64,000 nt of DNA, taken from contig NZ_FOZM01000001.1 in NCBI RefSeq assembly GCF_900114675.1, positions 186,001 through 250,000 of the forward strand, in the 5' to 3' direction. The notes beneath the pieces were generated by a model, which searched no databases, was not told the DNA's origin, and saw nothing but the letters and a program-made list of their open reading frames with translations. Position 1 is the first letter of the stretch. Each line of letters begins with the position of its first letter. Both the position numbers and the translations under genes were made by a program. The DNA comes from Yoonia litorea (lineage in GTDB: Bacteria; Pseudomonadota; Alphaproteobacteria; Rhodobacterales; Rhodobacteraceae). This document shows positions 55,229 through 64,000 of the stretch, in pieces.

Positions 55229-55792
55229 CTAGGCTGCGACGGGCCGCACTTCGACGACTTCGGGGATATAGTGCCGCAAAAGGTTCTCGATCCCCATTTT
55301 CAGCGTCAACGTCGAAGAGGGGCAACCCGCGCACGCACCTTGCATGTGCAGATAGACAATCCCGCGATCAAATCCGTGGAAGGTGATGTCACCACCATCC
55401 TGCGCAACGGCGGGGCGGACGCGTGTATCAAGCAATTCTTTGATCTGTCCGACGATTTCCGCATCCTCGCCATCATGGTCAGCATGACCGCTGGCGGGCT
55501 TGTGATCCTCCGCCATGACCGACTGGCCGGATTGGTAATGCTCCATGATCGCGCCCAGGATACCCGGCTTGATATGGTCCCATTCGACATCATCTGCCTT
55601 GGTCACTGTGACGAAGTCGATGCCGAAAAAAACGCCAGTTACACCTCCGGTCGCAAAGATCCGTTTGGCCAGAGGCGATGCCTCAGCCGCTTCTGCGCTG
55701 GGAAAATCAGCAGTCCCTACCTCGAGCACGTTCTGGCCTGGCAGAAACTTCAGTGTTGCTGGATTCGGTGTTGATTCAGTCTGGATGAACAT
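55229..55792 (-). CDS. NifU family (Nfu-type) iron-sulfur scaffold protein
   Basis: This 187-residue protein has an Nfu N-terminal domain (MFIQTESTPNPATLKFLPG) and a NifU-like C-terminal domain whose cluster-binding motif is CAGCPSS (CxxC). It carries and delivers [4Fe-4S] clusters to target enzymes. It lies just upstream of tsaB in the same direction. Confidence 0.93.
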   Translation of the reverse strand: MFIQTESTPNPATLKFLPGQNVLEVGTADFPSAEAAEASPLAKRIFATGGVTGVFFGIDFVTVTKADDVEWDHIKPGILGAIMEHYQSGQSVMAEDHKPASGHADHDGEDAEIVGQIKELLDTRVRPAVAQDGGDITFHGFDRGIVYLHMQGACAGCPSSTLTLKMGIENLLRHYIPEVVEVRPVAA

Positions 55793-55884
55793 CGGGCAAA
55801 CCTTTTTTGTCAGGCTTTAGATATGCGACCGCAAAGGCCCCATGTCAAGATTTGGAATGGTTCTAAATTGCCGCAGTCACCGTG

Positions 55885-56340
55885 TCAGGTGATTGCCTCG
55901 AGCCGCTCTTTCGACAGGTCACCGGGCACGATGGTAATCGGCACGGGCAAACTGCCAGACTGTCGGGTTAAATGAGTCACCAGAGGGCCAGGCCCTTTGC
56001 TGTCGGTGCCCGCACCAAGGACGAGAACGCCGATATCGGGGTCTTCGGTGATCTGGGCCATGATTTCATTGAGGGGTTCGCCTTCACGGATAATCAGCTC
56101 AGGATGCACGTTTTGCTTATCCCGCATCCATTTGGCGAAAACTTCGTAGTGGACTTCGATCCGCTCACGCGCTTCGGCGCGCATGATCTCGCCCACACCA
56201 ATCCAATGGTTGAATTCGTCCGGAGGAATGATCGACAGGATTGCGACACCGCCACCGGTGTGCGCCGCACGCATCGCCGCAAAGCGCATGGCGTTCAGAC
56301 ATTCGCGGCTGTCGTCGAGGACGACCAGAAACTTGCGCAT
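55885..56340 (-). CDS. Universal stress protein family
   Basis: This 151-residue UspA-fold protein has the start RKFLVVLDDSRECLNAMRFA and the C-terminal nucleotide-binding pattern VLGAGTDSKGPGPLVTHLTRQSGSLPVPI. Such proteins bind ATP and respond to stress or starvation. It has the typical length and is a single-gene unit by spacing. Confidence 0.9.
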   Translation of the reverse strand: MRKFLVVLDDSRECLNAMRFAAMRAAHTGGGVAILSIIPPDEFNHWIGVGEIMRAEARERIEVHYEVFAKWMRDKQNVHPELIIREGEPLNEIMAQITEDPDIGVLVLGAGTDSKGPGPLVTHLTRQSGSLPVPITIVPGDLSKERLEAIT

Positions 56341-56401
56341 GAATATTCCCCTAAGGCTTTCTCAACTGTGACTGATCCCTGCGGGCGAGGCAACGGCTCA
56401 A

Positions 56402-57265
56402 TTAGCCGATGCTTGCGGCCCAATCCCAATAAAGCTCGCGAACGCGACGGGTCATAGGCCCGACTTGGTATTGGGTGTCCTCGAAGGCTGTCACAGGCGT
56501 CACTTTGGACATGTTTCCTGACAGGAAGACTTCATCTGCGTCGGCTACGTCGTCAAAGCTCAGAACACACTCGTGGACGATGACGCCATCGGCACGCAGA
56601 TTGCTGATATGCCGCGACCGCGTGATTCCGGCCAGAAACGTGCCGTTGGCGATGGGCGTGAAGACCTCGCCGTCCTTGGCAATAAAGACGTTCGATGTGG
56701 CGCTTTCCGCGACATTGCCCATCGCATCCCCAACAAGTGCGTTACGAAACCCGCGCATGCGAACCTCAGCCAACATCCGCGCGTTGTTTGGATAGAGGCA
56801 ACCGGCCTTCGCGTTGACGACTGCATCCTCAAGGACCGGACGGCGGAAACGTGTCCGGCCAAGTGTCACCGTGGCACTTTCGGGCGCAAAGGGAATTTCC
56901 TCGAGACAAATGGCGAAGCCGGTTTCGTTGTGCTGTGGCACAATCGCCGTCGCATCGCCATCAATGCCCCAATACATCGGACGGATATAGACGGCTGCGT
57001 CAGGCTTGTAGTGTGAAAGCCCGTCTCTCACGATGGCGACCATGTCTTCAGTGCTTACCGTAGGTTTCAGCATCAGCGCTTCTGCAGAGCGGTTCACCCG
57101 CGCGCAATGCAAATCAAGATCAGGCGAAAGCCCGTTTACGCAGCGCGCACCATCAAACACCGTACTGCCAAGCCATGACCCGTGATCTGCTGCCCGCATG
57201 ACCGGGACGTCACCCTCGTGCCAACGACCACCGAAATAGGTCCAGATGTTCTTGCCGGTTGCCAT
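56402..57265 (-). CDS. Branched-chain amino acid aminotransferase family (class IV)
   Basis: This is a 287-residue fold-type IV PLP aminotransferase. The family start WTYFGGRWHEGDVPVMRAADHGSWLGSTVFDGAR is present, with the cofactor lysine in VVNAKAGCLYPNNARM and LVGDAMGNVAESATSNVFI binding PLP phosphate. It most likely interconverts branched-chain amino acids and oxoacids. D-amino acid or aminodeoxychorismate activity cannot be excluded. Confidence 0.9.
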   Translation of the reverse strand: MATGKNIWTYFGGRWHEGDVPVMRAADHGSWLGSTVFDGARCVNGLSPDLDLHCARVNRSAEALMLKPTVSTEDMVAIVRDGLSHYKPDAAVYIRPMYWGIDGDATAIVPQHNETGFAICLEEIPFAPESATVTLGRTRFRRPVLEDAVVNAKAGCLYPNNARMLAEVRMRGFRNALVGDAMGNVAESATSNVFIAKDGEVFTPIANGTFLAGITRSRHISNLRADGVIVHECVLSFDDVADADEVFLSGNMSKVTPVTAFEDTQYQVGPMTRRVRELYWDWAASIG

Positions 57266-57355
57266 GGTCCCCTCCTGTATCAGGCGGACCGTAGGACGGC
57301 TGTTCGAAGAGGTAAAGAGAGCAGAGACAGGCCGATGTCTGCGGGGTCCGAGGGA

Positions 57356-57832
57356 TCAGTCCGCAAGAGCGAGGATTGCTGCGACATCAAGTCGGTCATT
57401 CACCATCTGTAGGTCGCCGTCCTTGTCGCGCGGCCAGTCATCGTGGGGTTTGTCGACATATATTTCGACACCGTTCTGCTCCGGGTCGCGCAGGTAGATC
57501 GCCTCACTGACCCCATGATCAGCAGCCCCATCAAGTGGAATGCCAGCGTCCAACACCCGTTTGAGGACCTCTGCCAGTGCTTTGCGGTCAGGGTAGAGAA
57601 ACGCTGAGTGATAAAGTCCGGTATGGCCCGGCGGCGGTGGCGTCGCGCCGAGGCTTTCCCATGTGTTCAGTCCGATGTGGTGATGATAGCCGCCAGCACC
57701 CAGAAATGCCGCCTGTTTCCCATACTGCTGTGTGACTTCGAATCCGAGAATATCGCGGTAGAACGCGATAGCCCGATCAAGGTCTGAGACGCGCAGATGG
57801 ATATGACCGACTATGGCATGGTGTGTCGTCAT
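57356..57832 (-). CDS. VOC family protein (glyoxalase/extradiol dioxygenase-like)
   Basis: This 158-residue vicinal-oxygen-chelate protein has two beta-alpha-beta modules. Likely metal ligands are the histidine of VGHIHLRV, a histidine in LYHSAFLYP and glutamate in GVEIYVD. The pattern DLDRAIAFYRDILGFEV is typical. It resembles the CatE-type catechol dioxygenase group. The substrate is unknown. Confidence 0.88.
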   Translation of the reverse strand: MTTHHAIVGHIHLRVSDLDRAIAFYRDILGFEVTQQYGKQAAFLGAGGYHHHIGLNTWESLGATPPPPGHTGLYHSAFLYPDRKALAEVLKRVLDAGIPLDGAADHGVSEAIYLRDPEQNGVEIYVDKPHDDWPRDKDGDLQMVNDRLDVAAILALAD

Positions 57833-57940
57833 GACTCGCCTCCTTAAGAGTAGTCATGCCAACCTAGAGCTTTGCGAAGCTGCATCATAGTCACCTTGCG
57901 GCAGAGCTTCGGTGCGCCGATGCACATGGGCTCATTAAGG

Positions 57941-58969
57941 TCAGAACTGGTTCTGACCCCGCAGAAGGCCCACGATGCCGTAGGTATCGCGCAAGATCGG
58001 ATTTGCGATTTCGCGCGCCTTGTCCGCGCCCTCAGACAGAATACGGTCGATTTCAGCGGGATCGGCCATCAGGCGAGCCATTTCATCGGCGATCGGGCTG
58101 AGTTTCTCGACAGCCAGGTCAGCAAGTGCCGGTTTGAACCGACCCCAGCCTGCGCCGGCGTATTCGCCGATCACGGCCTCGGCACTTTGATCGTTAAGTG
58201 CGGCGTAAATCTCGACGAGATTCTTGGCTTCTGGGCGTCCGTCCAGACCTTCAAGTGTTTCGGGCAGTGGCTCAGGGTCAGTTTTCGCTTTCTTAAACTT
58301 CTTTGCGATCTTGTCGGCATCATCGGTCATGTTGATGCGTTCCATGTCACTTTCGCCAGACTTTGACATTTTCTTTGTCCCGTCCCGCAGGTTCATGATG
58401 CGCATGGCAGGACCTTCGATCACAGGTTCTGTCATGGGAAAGAAATCGACGCCGAAGTCGTGATTGAATTTCGCCGCGATGTCGCGTGTCAATTCCACGT
58501 GCTGCTTTTGATCTTCGCCGACGGGGACATGCGTCGCGTGGTACAAAAGAATGTCTGCGGCCATCAACGAGGGATAGGCATAAAGACCAAGAGAAACTTT
58601 CTCCGCGTTGGAGCCAGCCTTGTCTTTGAATTGCGTCATCCGGTTCATCCAGCCGACGCGCGCAACGCAATTGAAAATCCAGCCCAGTTCCGCATGAGCT
58701 GCAACCTGACTTTGGTTGAAAAGGATCGACTGCGAAGGATCGAGGCCAGCTGCCAGATATCCTGCGGCGACTTCGCGGGTCATGTTTGCCAGTTCCTTGG
58801 GATCCTGCCACACCGTAATCGCATGCAGGTCCACGACACAGTAGACGGTCTCCATCTGGCCCTGCATCCCGACGAAGCGTTTGATCGCCCCGAGGTAGTT
58901 GCCCAGCGTCAGACCGCCTGACGGTTTGATGCCTGAGAAGACGCGCGGGGTGAATGTGGTCTCGGTCAT
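57941..58969 (-). CDS. trpS: Tryptophanyl-tRNA synthetase
   Basis: This is a 342-residue class I synthetase. The HIGH-type motif appears as [13 protein letters not shown], with Thr in the first position, and the KMSKS loop as KKMSKSGES. The length is usual for bacterial TrpS. It lies downstream of murJ and glnD on the same strand, a typical alphaproteobacterial order, though a rhomboid-like gene on the other strand is placed between them. Confidence 0.97.
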   Translation of the reverse strand: MTETTFTPRVFSGIKPSGGLTLGNYLGAIKRFVGMQGQMETVYCVVDLHAITVWQDPKELANMTREVAAGYLAAGLDPSQSILFNQSQVAAHAELGWIFNCVARVGWMNRMTQFKDKAGSNAEKVSLGLYAYPSLMAADILLYHATHVPVGEDQKQHVELTRDIAAKFNHDFGVDFFPMTEPVIEGPAMRIMNLRDGTKKMSKSGESDMERINMTDDADKIAKKFKKAKTDPEPLPETLEGLDGRPEAKNLVEIYAALNDQSAEAVIGEYAGAGWGRFKPALADLAVEKLSPIADEMARLMADPAEIDRILSEGADKAREIANPILRDTYGIVGLLRGQNQF

Positions 58970-59056
58970 GGTGTCTTTCCGCTCTGGATTTCACAGCTTG
59001 GGTCGCATACCCATCACAGACAGACCCGTCAACTTCAACTCAAGCGAAAGCGCGCG

Positions 59057-59758
59057 ATGGACGACGAAGAAGAGTATCGACGCCCCGAAAGCCCGATCAA
59101 TAATCTGCCCCCCGTCGTCATTGCTTTGACGTTGGCGATCATCGGCATCGAAGCCCTCTTCCAGCTTGCCAATGCGGGAATCATCGGGGGGCCAAGGGGC
59201 GTTGGTTGGCGCATCGCAGCGATTGAGCAATATGGCTATTCTGCAGCGGTGCTGGAGCGTGTCCTCGTTGCTGGCGATTATTCCTTTGATATGCTGCGCC
59301 GCTTTGTGACTTATCCGTTCATCAACGCACAACTGACGCAAGTCGCCTTCTGTGCTGCCCTCACCTTGGCGCTGGGCAAGTTCACATCCGAGTATTACGG
59401 GCAATTCAAAGTGCTGGTGCTTTATTTTGCGACCGCAGTCATCGGGGCCATCATGTTCGGTTTACTCGTTGATGGGCGTTTCCCTCTCTTGGGGGGCTTT
59501 ACGCCTGTCTACGGTTTGATTGGGGCCTACACATATGCGCTTTGGCTGCGGCTTGGTGAGGCCGGAGAAAACAGGTTGATGGCATTCCGGTTGATCGGAT
59601 TTCTGTTGCTGATCCAGCTTATTTTCGGGCTCATTTTCGGCGCAAGCAGCCAGTGGATTGCTGAGCTTTCAGGTTTTGTCGCTGGGTTTGCCTTTGCAAC
59701 GGTTCTCGCACCGGGTGGGTGGTCTGCATTGCTTGCCCGTCTACGGCAACGTGCCTAG
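59057..59758 (+). CDS. Rhomboid-fold membrane protein, probably inactive
   Basis: This 233-residue protein has six predicted helices and the rhomboid layout, with the L1-like NxxxQ and a glycine-rich helix (GGFTPVYGLIGAYTYA). Aligned by eye with GASGAVYGLIGAY of active rhomboids, the catalytic serine is Phe or Thr. The expected histidine in the last helix is Glu (IAELSGFVAG). So it probably lacks protease activity and may bind membrane clients as a pseudoprotease. It converges on murJ with a 4-base overlap. Confidence 0.8.
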   Translation: MDDEEEYRRPESPINNLPPVVIALTLAIIGIEALFQLANAGIIGGPRGVGWRIAAIEQYGYSAAVLERVLVAGDYSFDMLRRFVTYPFINAQLTQVAFCAALTLALGKFTSEYYGQFKVLVLYFATAVIGAIMFGLLVDGRFPLLGGFTPVYGLIGAYTYALWLRLGEAGENRLMAFRLIGFLLLIQLIFGLIFGASSQWIAELSGFVAGFAFATVLAPGGWSALLARLRQRA

Positions 59759-61317
59759 CGACGCATCGCGCGCCGGAATTCTGCCAGTTGGAACGCCCCT
59801 AAGACCTGCCCGATTCCGAAGTAGCTCACGATCCCGACAACGATCAGCAAAAGAAGCGCCAAGTAGCGCATCTGACCCAGCGCAAAGAGGGGTGCCATCA
59901 CTGCGGCGGCAGCCAGCAGGATAAGGCCCATCGCAATCGATGCCAGGATGATCCGCCAAATCCGCTGCTTGAATCGCTGATCGAATGCAGCAGCATCGTC
60001 CATATTGCGTGCACCGCGCATCAACATCACCACCATGGCCCACCCCGTGAGCGTCGTTCCAAAGGCCGCAGCGGTGAAGCCAATGAGAGGTGACAGACCA
60101 ACGGCAATCAGAGCATTTAGCACCATCGCGGCAACAGCATAGTAGAAAGGCCTTTTCGTATCCTCACGCGCAAAAAACAGCGGTTGCAGCGTCTTTTGCA
60201 GCACGAAGGCGGGCAGGCCCAGTCCGTAGATCGCAACTGCCAGCGCCGTTGCGGTTGTATCTTCTGATGTGAAAGCCCCGCGTTCAAAAAGCACGCTCAC
60301 CAGCGGCACCGGTATGACCAGCAAGGCGATGGCTGCGGGCACCGTCAGTGCCAGGCTGATTTCGGAGGCACGGTTGAAGGCGTCTCTGCCACCAGCCTCG
60401 TCACCGGCCTGCAACCGGCGTGACAGATCAGGAAGCAAGACAACCCCGATCGCGATCCCGACAACACCAAGCGGCAATTGATACAGCCGATCAGCATATG
60501 ACAACCAAGCAACCGCCCCGTCAAAGAAACTGGCAACCTGTCGCCCGACCAGGAGATTGATCTGGACCACTCCGCCCGCTAGCGCTGCAGGCGCTGCGAT
60601 AATCGCAAGGCGCTTGAGTTCCGGCGTCATCTTGGGCCATCGCGGCCGCAAGGTGTAACCGGCACGTTTGGCGGCAATCCAGACCACGGTGAGTTGCGCG
60701 ACACCGGCCACCGGAACCGCGTAAGCGAGCGCAAGACCAACCGGCGTTTGTGCGTCCACAGTCGTACATTCGCAACCGCTGCCCGCGAGAACCAAGGTCA
60801 GCACGAAAATGACGTTCAAGAGAATTGGCGCTGCTGCCGCAGCCGTAAAGCGGCCCGTGGCATTCAGAACGCCCGACAGTAGCGCGGAGAGTGAGATAAA
60901 GAGAATATAAGGAAATGCGATCCGACCGTAATAGACAGCAAGGTCAAACCGTTCACTTCCGATGAAACCGCTGGCCATCAGGGTGACGAGGGCAGGCATG
61001 AAGATGACCCCGATCACGGTGAACACTGTCAGAACGCCAGCCAATCCTGCAAAGGCGTCTTGCGCGAACCTTTCAGCCCCTGTGCCGCTTTCGACTTTTT
61101 TCGAAAACATCGGCACGAATGCCATGTTGAAGGCGCCTTCGGCAAAGAATCGGCGAAAAAGGTTTGGAAGCGAAAACGCGACAAGGAATGCCTCTGCGAC
61201 CGGACCTGTTCCCAGATAAGCCGCGATCATGATGTCGCGGACAAAGCCCATAATGCGGCTCAGAAACGTCCAAAGACCAACGGTCAGGAACCCGGCAACC
61301 AGACGGATCGGTTTCAT
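59755..61317 (-). CDS. murJ: Lipid II flippase MurJ
   Basis: This is a 520-residue integral membrane protein with 14 helices of the MVF family. The start VGLWTFLSRIMGFVRDIMIAAYLG and LPNLFRRFFAEGAFNMAFVPMF are hallmarks. It moves lipid II across the inner membrane for peptidoglycan synthesis. The ATG at 61317 is preferred because the frame to 61359 would run into the glnD end. Confidence 0.95.
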   Translation of the reverse strand: MKPIRLVAGFLTVGLWTFLSRIMGFVRDIMIAAYLGTGPVAEAFLVAFSLPNLFRRFFAEGAFNMAFVPMFSKKVESGTGAERFAQDAFAGLAGVLTVFTVIGVIFMPALVTLMASGFIGSERFDLAVYYGRIAFPYILFISLSALLSGVLNATGRFTAAAAAPILLNVIFVLTLVLAGSGCECTTVDAQTPVGLALAYAVPVAGVAQLTVVWIAAKRAGYTLRPRWPKMTPELKRLAIIAAPAALAGGVVQINLLVGRQVASFFDGAVAWLSYADRLYQLPLGVVGIAIGVVLLPDLSRRLQAGDEAGGRDAFNRASEISLALTVPAAIALLVIPVPLVSVLFERGAFTSEDTTATALAVAIYGLGLPAFVLQKTLQPLFFAREDTKRPFYYAVAAMVLNALIAVGLSPLIGFTAAAFGTTLTGWAMVVMLMRGARNMDDAAAFDQRFKQRIWRIILASIAMGLILLAAAAVMAPLFALGQMRYLALLLLIVVGIVSYFGIGQVLGAFQLAEFRRAMRR

Positions 61318-61348
61318 CGCTGACCTCGCGCTGGTCCGCTGTCGGTGC

Positions 61349-64000
61349 TCACGCAGCACCTGCGCGCTCAGCGCCTTGTGAAATCGCTTCTCTCAGTTTT
61401 CGCTCAAGCGAGGCGCGTTTGGATTCAGAGTAGTACTTCAACCCGACAATATCTTTCACATAGAACGTATCGACCACCTGCTCTCCATAAGTCGCAATCA
61501 CGGCAGACGCGATATAGACAGAATTGTCAGCAAGCGTCCGCGTCAGATCATAAAGCAGCCCCGGGCGGTCACGGGTATCGACCTCGATAATGGTGTAGAT
61601 TTCAGAGCCATCGTTGTCGAAACTGATATTCGTCGGAACACGGAAGGCGCGTTCACGCTTCTTGATTTTGTCCTTGTCTTTGAGGGCTTCGCGGGCGACG
61701 ACTTCTCCCTTGAGCGTGCGTTCGATCATTTTACGCAAACGTGGCAACCGCGCTGCTTCATAAGGATTGCCATCGTTGTCCTGAACCCAGAACACCGCTG
61801 TGGCATAGCCGTCTTTTGACGTGTAGGTCCGGGCGTCAACGATATTTGCCCCCACAAGGGCCAATGCTCCTGTCATCCGGCTGAAGAGACCGGGGTGGTC
61901 TACCATCGCAAAACACGCGCGTGTTGCGTCGCGATCCTCGTCAAGCATCAAGTCGATCTTGATTTCATCATCCTTGATCTCATGCAGCAGCTTGGCAAAG
62001 ACAGTCTGGGCTGAAAGAGGCAATCCCTGCCAGTAAGGGCCATAGTGGCGACCGATCTCTGTCTTGAGGTCCTTGGCGCTCCAATGGCTCAGCTCGGCAC
62101 GCAGCATCCGCTTCGCTTCGACCTCTTGGCTTTCACGGTTCAGATCTTCCAGTCCGGTCTCAAGTGCGGCCTTGGTCGCCTTGTAGAGATTACGGAGCAG
62201 AACAGCTTTCCAGTTGTTCCACGTCCCGGGTCCTACACCTCGAATGTCGCAGACGGTCAGGACCGTCAGCAAGTCCAGCCGTTCGACGGATTTCACGGCA
62301 TTGGCGAACCCGCGCACGGTCCGAGGTTCCGAGATATCGCGCTTTTGCGCGACGTCCGACATCAGGAGGTGATAGCGGATCAACCACTCGACGGTCTCAC
62401 ATTCTTTCTTGTTCAGGCCAAGTCGCGGAGCGACCCTGCGCGCGATTTGCGCGCCGAGAATTGAGTGATCTTCAGGGCGACCTTTCCCGATGTCATGCAG
62501 CAGTAGCGCCACATAAAGGACTCTGCGGTTCACTCCGCGTTCCAAGATGCCTGAGGCAACCGGCAACTCTTCAATCAGCTCCTTGCGCTCGATTTGCGCC
62601 AGATTGCTGATCACCTGAATTGTGTGCTCGTCGACTGTGTAGTGGTGATACATATTGAACTGCATCATGGCGACGATGGGTGCAAATTCGGGGATGAATG
62701 CCGCAAGGACGCCAAGCTCGTTCATGCGACGCAGGGCGCGTTCAGGGTTGCCGTGCTTCAACAACAGACCGATGAAAAGTCGGCGCGCCTCTTTGTTGTT
62801 GCGCATGTCTTCGTCGATCACTTCGAGATTGGCCGCAATGAGGCGCATCGCATCCGGATGCAGCAGCGTACCTGTCCGCAATGCCTCTTCGAAGATACGC
62901 AACATATTGAGCTTATCGGCAAAGAAAGCATCGGTATCCGCGATCGTCAGCCGGTTCTGCTTGATCGCATAGGGGGCTTTCGCCTTTGCCTTGCGTTTAA
63001 GAAGCCGGACAAGCATCGGTTCGGCTTTGGTGTGGTTCGCCTCAAGCGCGGTCAGAAAAATGCGTGTGAGCTCGCCCACGTGCGTCGCCATGCGAAAGTA
63101 GTCTTGCATAAAGTGCTCAACGCCGCGCCGCCCGCCATGGTCTGTGTATTGCATCGCTGCGGCCACATCGACCTGCACATCAAACGTCAGTTGGTCTGTC
63201 GCCCGCCCGGCAATCAGGTGGATATGGCAGCGCACAGCCCAGAGAAATTCTTCGGCCTTTTTGAAGGTGTCGTATTCTTCGGCACTGAAAACCTTCAGAT
63301 CGACAAGTTCGGCTGCATTCTTGACGCCATTCACATACTTGGCGATCCAGAAAAGCGATTGCAGATCACGCAGACCACCTTTGCCTTCTTTCACATTTGG
63401 CTCGACGACATAGCGCTGGCCGCCCTGTTTGCGGTGGCGTTCAGCGCGTTCTTCCAGCTTTGCTTCGATAAAATCGCTGGCAGTGGACTTGAACAGATCT
63501 TCCCAAAGTCGTTCGCCCAACTCTTTCGCCAAGGCCTCGTCACCCGCCAGATGCCTGTATTCCACCAACGAAGTGCGAATGGTGTAATCTTCGCGGGCAA
63601 GTCGCACACAATCCTTCACCGTGCGGCTGGCATGGCCGACCTTCAACTTGAGGTCCCAAAGCATATAAAGCATCGACTCGATCACGCTTTCTGCCCAGGG
63701 GGTAATCTTGTAGGGGGTCAGGAACAGCAGATCGACATCTGAAAAAGGTGCCATCTCTCCGCGACCGGACCCACCGACGGCGATCAACGAAAGGCGTTCA
63801 CCCTCTGTCGGGTTTGGTAGACGATGCAGATGCTCGGTCGCAACAAACAAGACTGTTCTGACGATCTGATCCGTCAGCCAGCTGTAAGCTCGTGTCGTGG
63901 TGTGTCCCTGAAAAGGAGCCTCCAGGAAAGCACGTGCTATGCGCGCCATACCATCCGCGCGGGTTTGTCTCAGCAGTCTGACCGTCGCGAGGCGCACGTC
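61349..64000 (-). CDS. glnD: Bifunctional PII uridylyltransferase/uridylyl-removing enzyme (partial, 5' end outside)
   Basis: About 884 codons are visible; the N-terminus (some 50 residues by family length) lies beyond the right edge. The nucleotidyltransferase site is GGSGRGEMAPFSDVDLLF, the HD phosphohydrolase motif is LLLHDIGKG, and two ACT domains end the protein (around HPGLFSRMTGALA and RDRPGLLYDLTRTLA). GlnD senses glutamine and modifies PII proteins. murJ follows after 31 bases. Confidence 0.97.
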   Translation of the reverse strand, partial: DVRLATVRLLRQTRADGMARIARAFLEAPFQGHTTTRAYSWLTDQIVRTVLFVATEHLHRLPNPTEGERLSLIAVGGSGRGEMAPFSDVDLLFLTPYKITPWAESVIESMLYMLWDLKLKVGHASRTVKDCVRLAREDYTIRTSLVEYRHLAGDEALAKELGERLWEDLFKSTASDFIEAKLEERAERHRKQGGQRYVVEPNVKEGKGGLRDLQSLFWIAKYVNGVKNAAELVDLKVFSAEEYDTFKKAEEFLWAVRCHIHLIAGRATDQLTFDVQVDVAAAMQYTDHGGRRGVEHFMQDYFRMATHVGELTRIFLTALEANHTKAEPMLVRLLKRKAKAKAPYAIKQNRLTIADTDAFFADKLNMLRIFEEALRTGTLLHPDAMRLIAANLEVIDEDMRNNKEARRLFIGLLLKHGNPERALRRMNELGVLAAFIPEFAPIVAMMQFNMYHHYTVDEHTIQVISNLAQIERKELIEELPVASGILERGVNRRVLYVALLLHDIGKGRPEDHSILGAQIARRVAPRLGLNKKECETVEWLIRYHLLMSDVAQKRDISEPRTVRGFANAVKSVERLDLLTVLTVCDIRGVGPGTWNNWKAVLLRNLYKATKAALETGLEDLNRESQEVEAKRMLRAELSHWSAKDLKTEIGRHYGPYWQGLPLSAQTVFAKLLHEIKDDEIKIDLMLDEDRDATRACFAMVDHPGLFSRMTGALALVGANIVDARTYTSKDGYATAVFWVQDNDGNPYEAARLPRLRKMIERTLKGEVVAREALKDKDKIKKRERAFRVPTNISFDNDGSEIYTIIEVDTRDRPGLLYDLTRTLADNSVYIASAVIATYGEQVVDTFYVKDIVGLKYYSESKRASLERKLREAISQGAERAGAA

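Overview
The window is a gene-dense stretch of chromosome from an alphaproteobacterium, most likely a marine Rhodobacteraceae (Roseobacter group). The reasons are the sucC-sucD-sucA-sucB-lpd order with small extra genes inserted, ethylmalonyl-CoA pathway genes beside TCA-cycle genes, the glnD-murJ-trpS order, hydroxyectoine-utilisation genes, and fairly high GC with GC-rich third codon positions. I see no prophage, CRISPR array or intact insertion sequence.

Region 1 (1-15,021) is a catabolic island for compatible solutes. A long minus-strand operon reads eutB, eutC, class III aminotransferase, DUF1989 protein, diaminopropionate ammonia-lyase-like enzyme, M24 peptidase and eutA, then a PotA/PotD/PotB-like ABC importer that runs off the left edge. 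Divergent to it are doeA (ectoine hydrolase) and, 4 bp downstream, an M20 (ArgE-like) deacetylase. A DadA-like FAD amino-acid oxidase faces this pair. The expected route is hydroxyectoine to ectoine (EutABC), ring opening (DoeA), deacetylation, then transamination of diaminobutyrate. The usual M14-type DoeB is not in the window and the M20 enzyme sits where it would be.

Region 2 (15,022-18,943) holds a 1.1-kb gene-poor spacer, tRNA-Ala(GGC), a TIGR02300 protein, a YgjP-type metallohydrolase, an FCD-type GntR regulator and an uncharacterised membrane protein.

Region 3 (19,111-40,687) is central carbon metabolism: lpd, two small membrane proteins, sucB, sucA, sucD, a small secreted protein and sucC; mdh; the ethylmalonyl-CoA pathway genes mcl2 and mch; sdhCDAB with a small gene between sdhA and sdhB; deoD; and ethylmalonyl-CoA mutase. 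The palindrome TGTGATCACA occurs once just before gntR and twice, 21 bp apart, in front of both sucC and sdhC. The nearby GntR protein is therefore a good candidate for a local TCA-cycle regulator. A perfect FNR-type box lies beside the sucC pair.

Region 4 (40,712-48,071) has a PlsB-like acyltransferase, crotonyl-CoA carboxylase/reductase (ccr), a RecD-like helicase, a short-chain dehydrogenase and a TIGR02186/TauE pair. The promoter regions of ccr and ethylmalonyl-CoA mutase share a 13-bp palindrome.

Region 5 (48,072-54,030) is a BMP-type nucleoside ABC importer operon ending in purine nucleoside phosphorylase. Region 6 (54,218-64,000) carries housekeeping genes (rimI, tsaB, a Nfu-type NifU protein, a universal stress protein, a branched-chain-type aminotransferase, a VOC protein, trpS, murJ, glnD) and a rhomboid-fold protein that seems to lack its catalytic residues.
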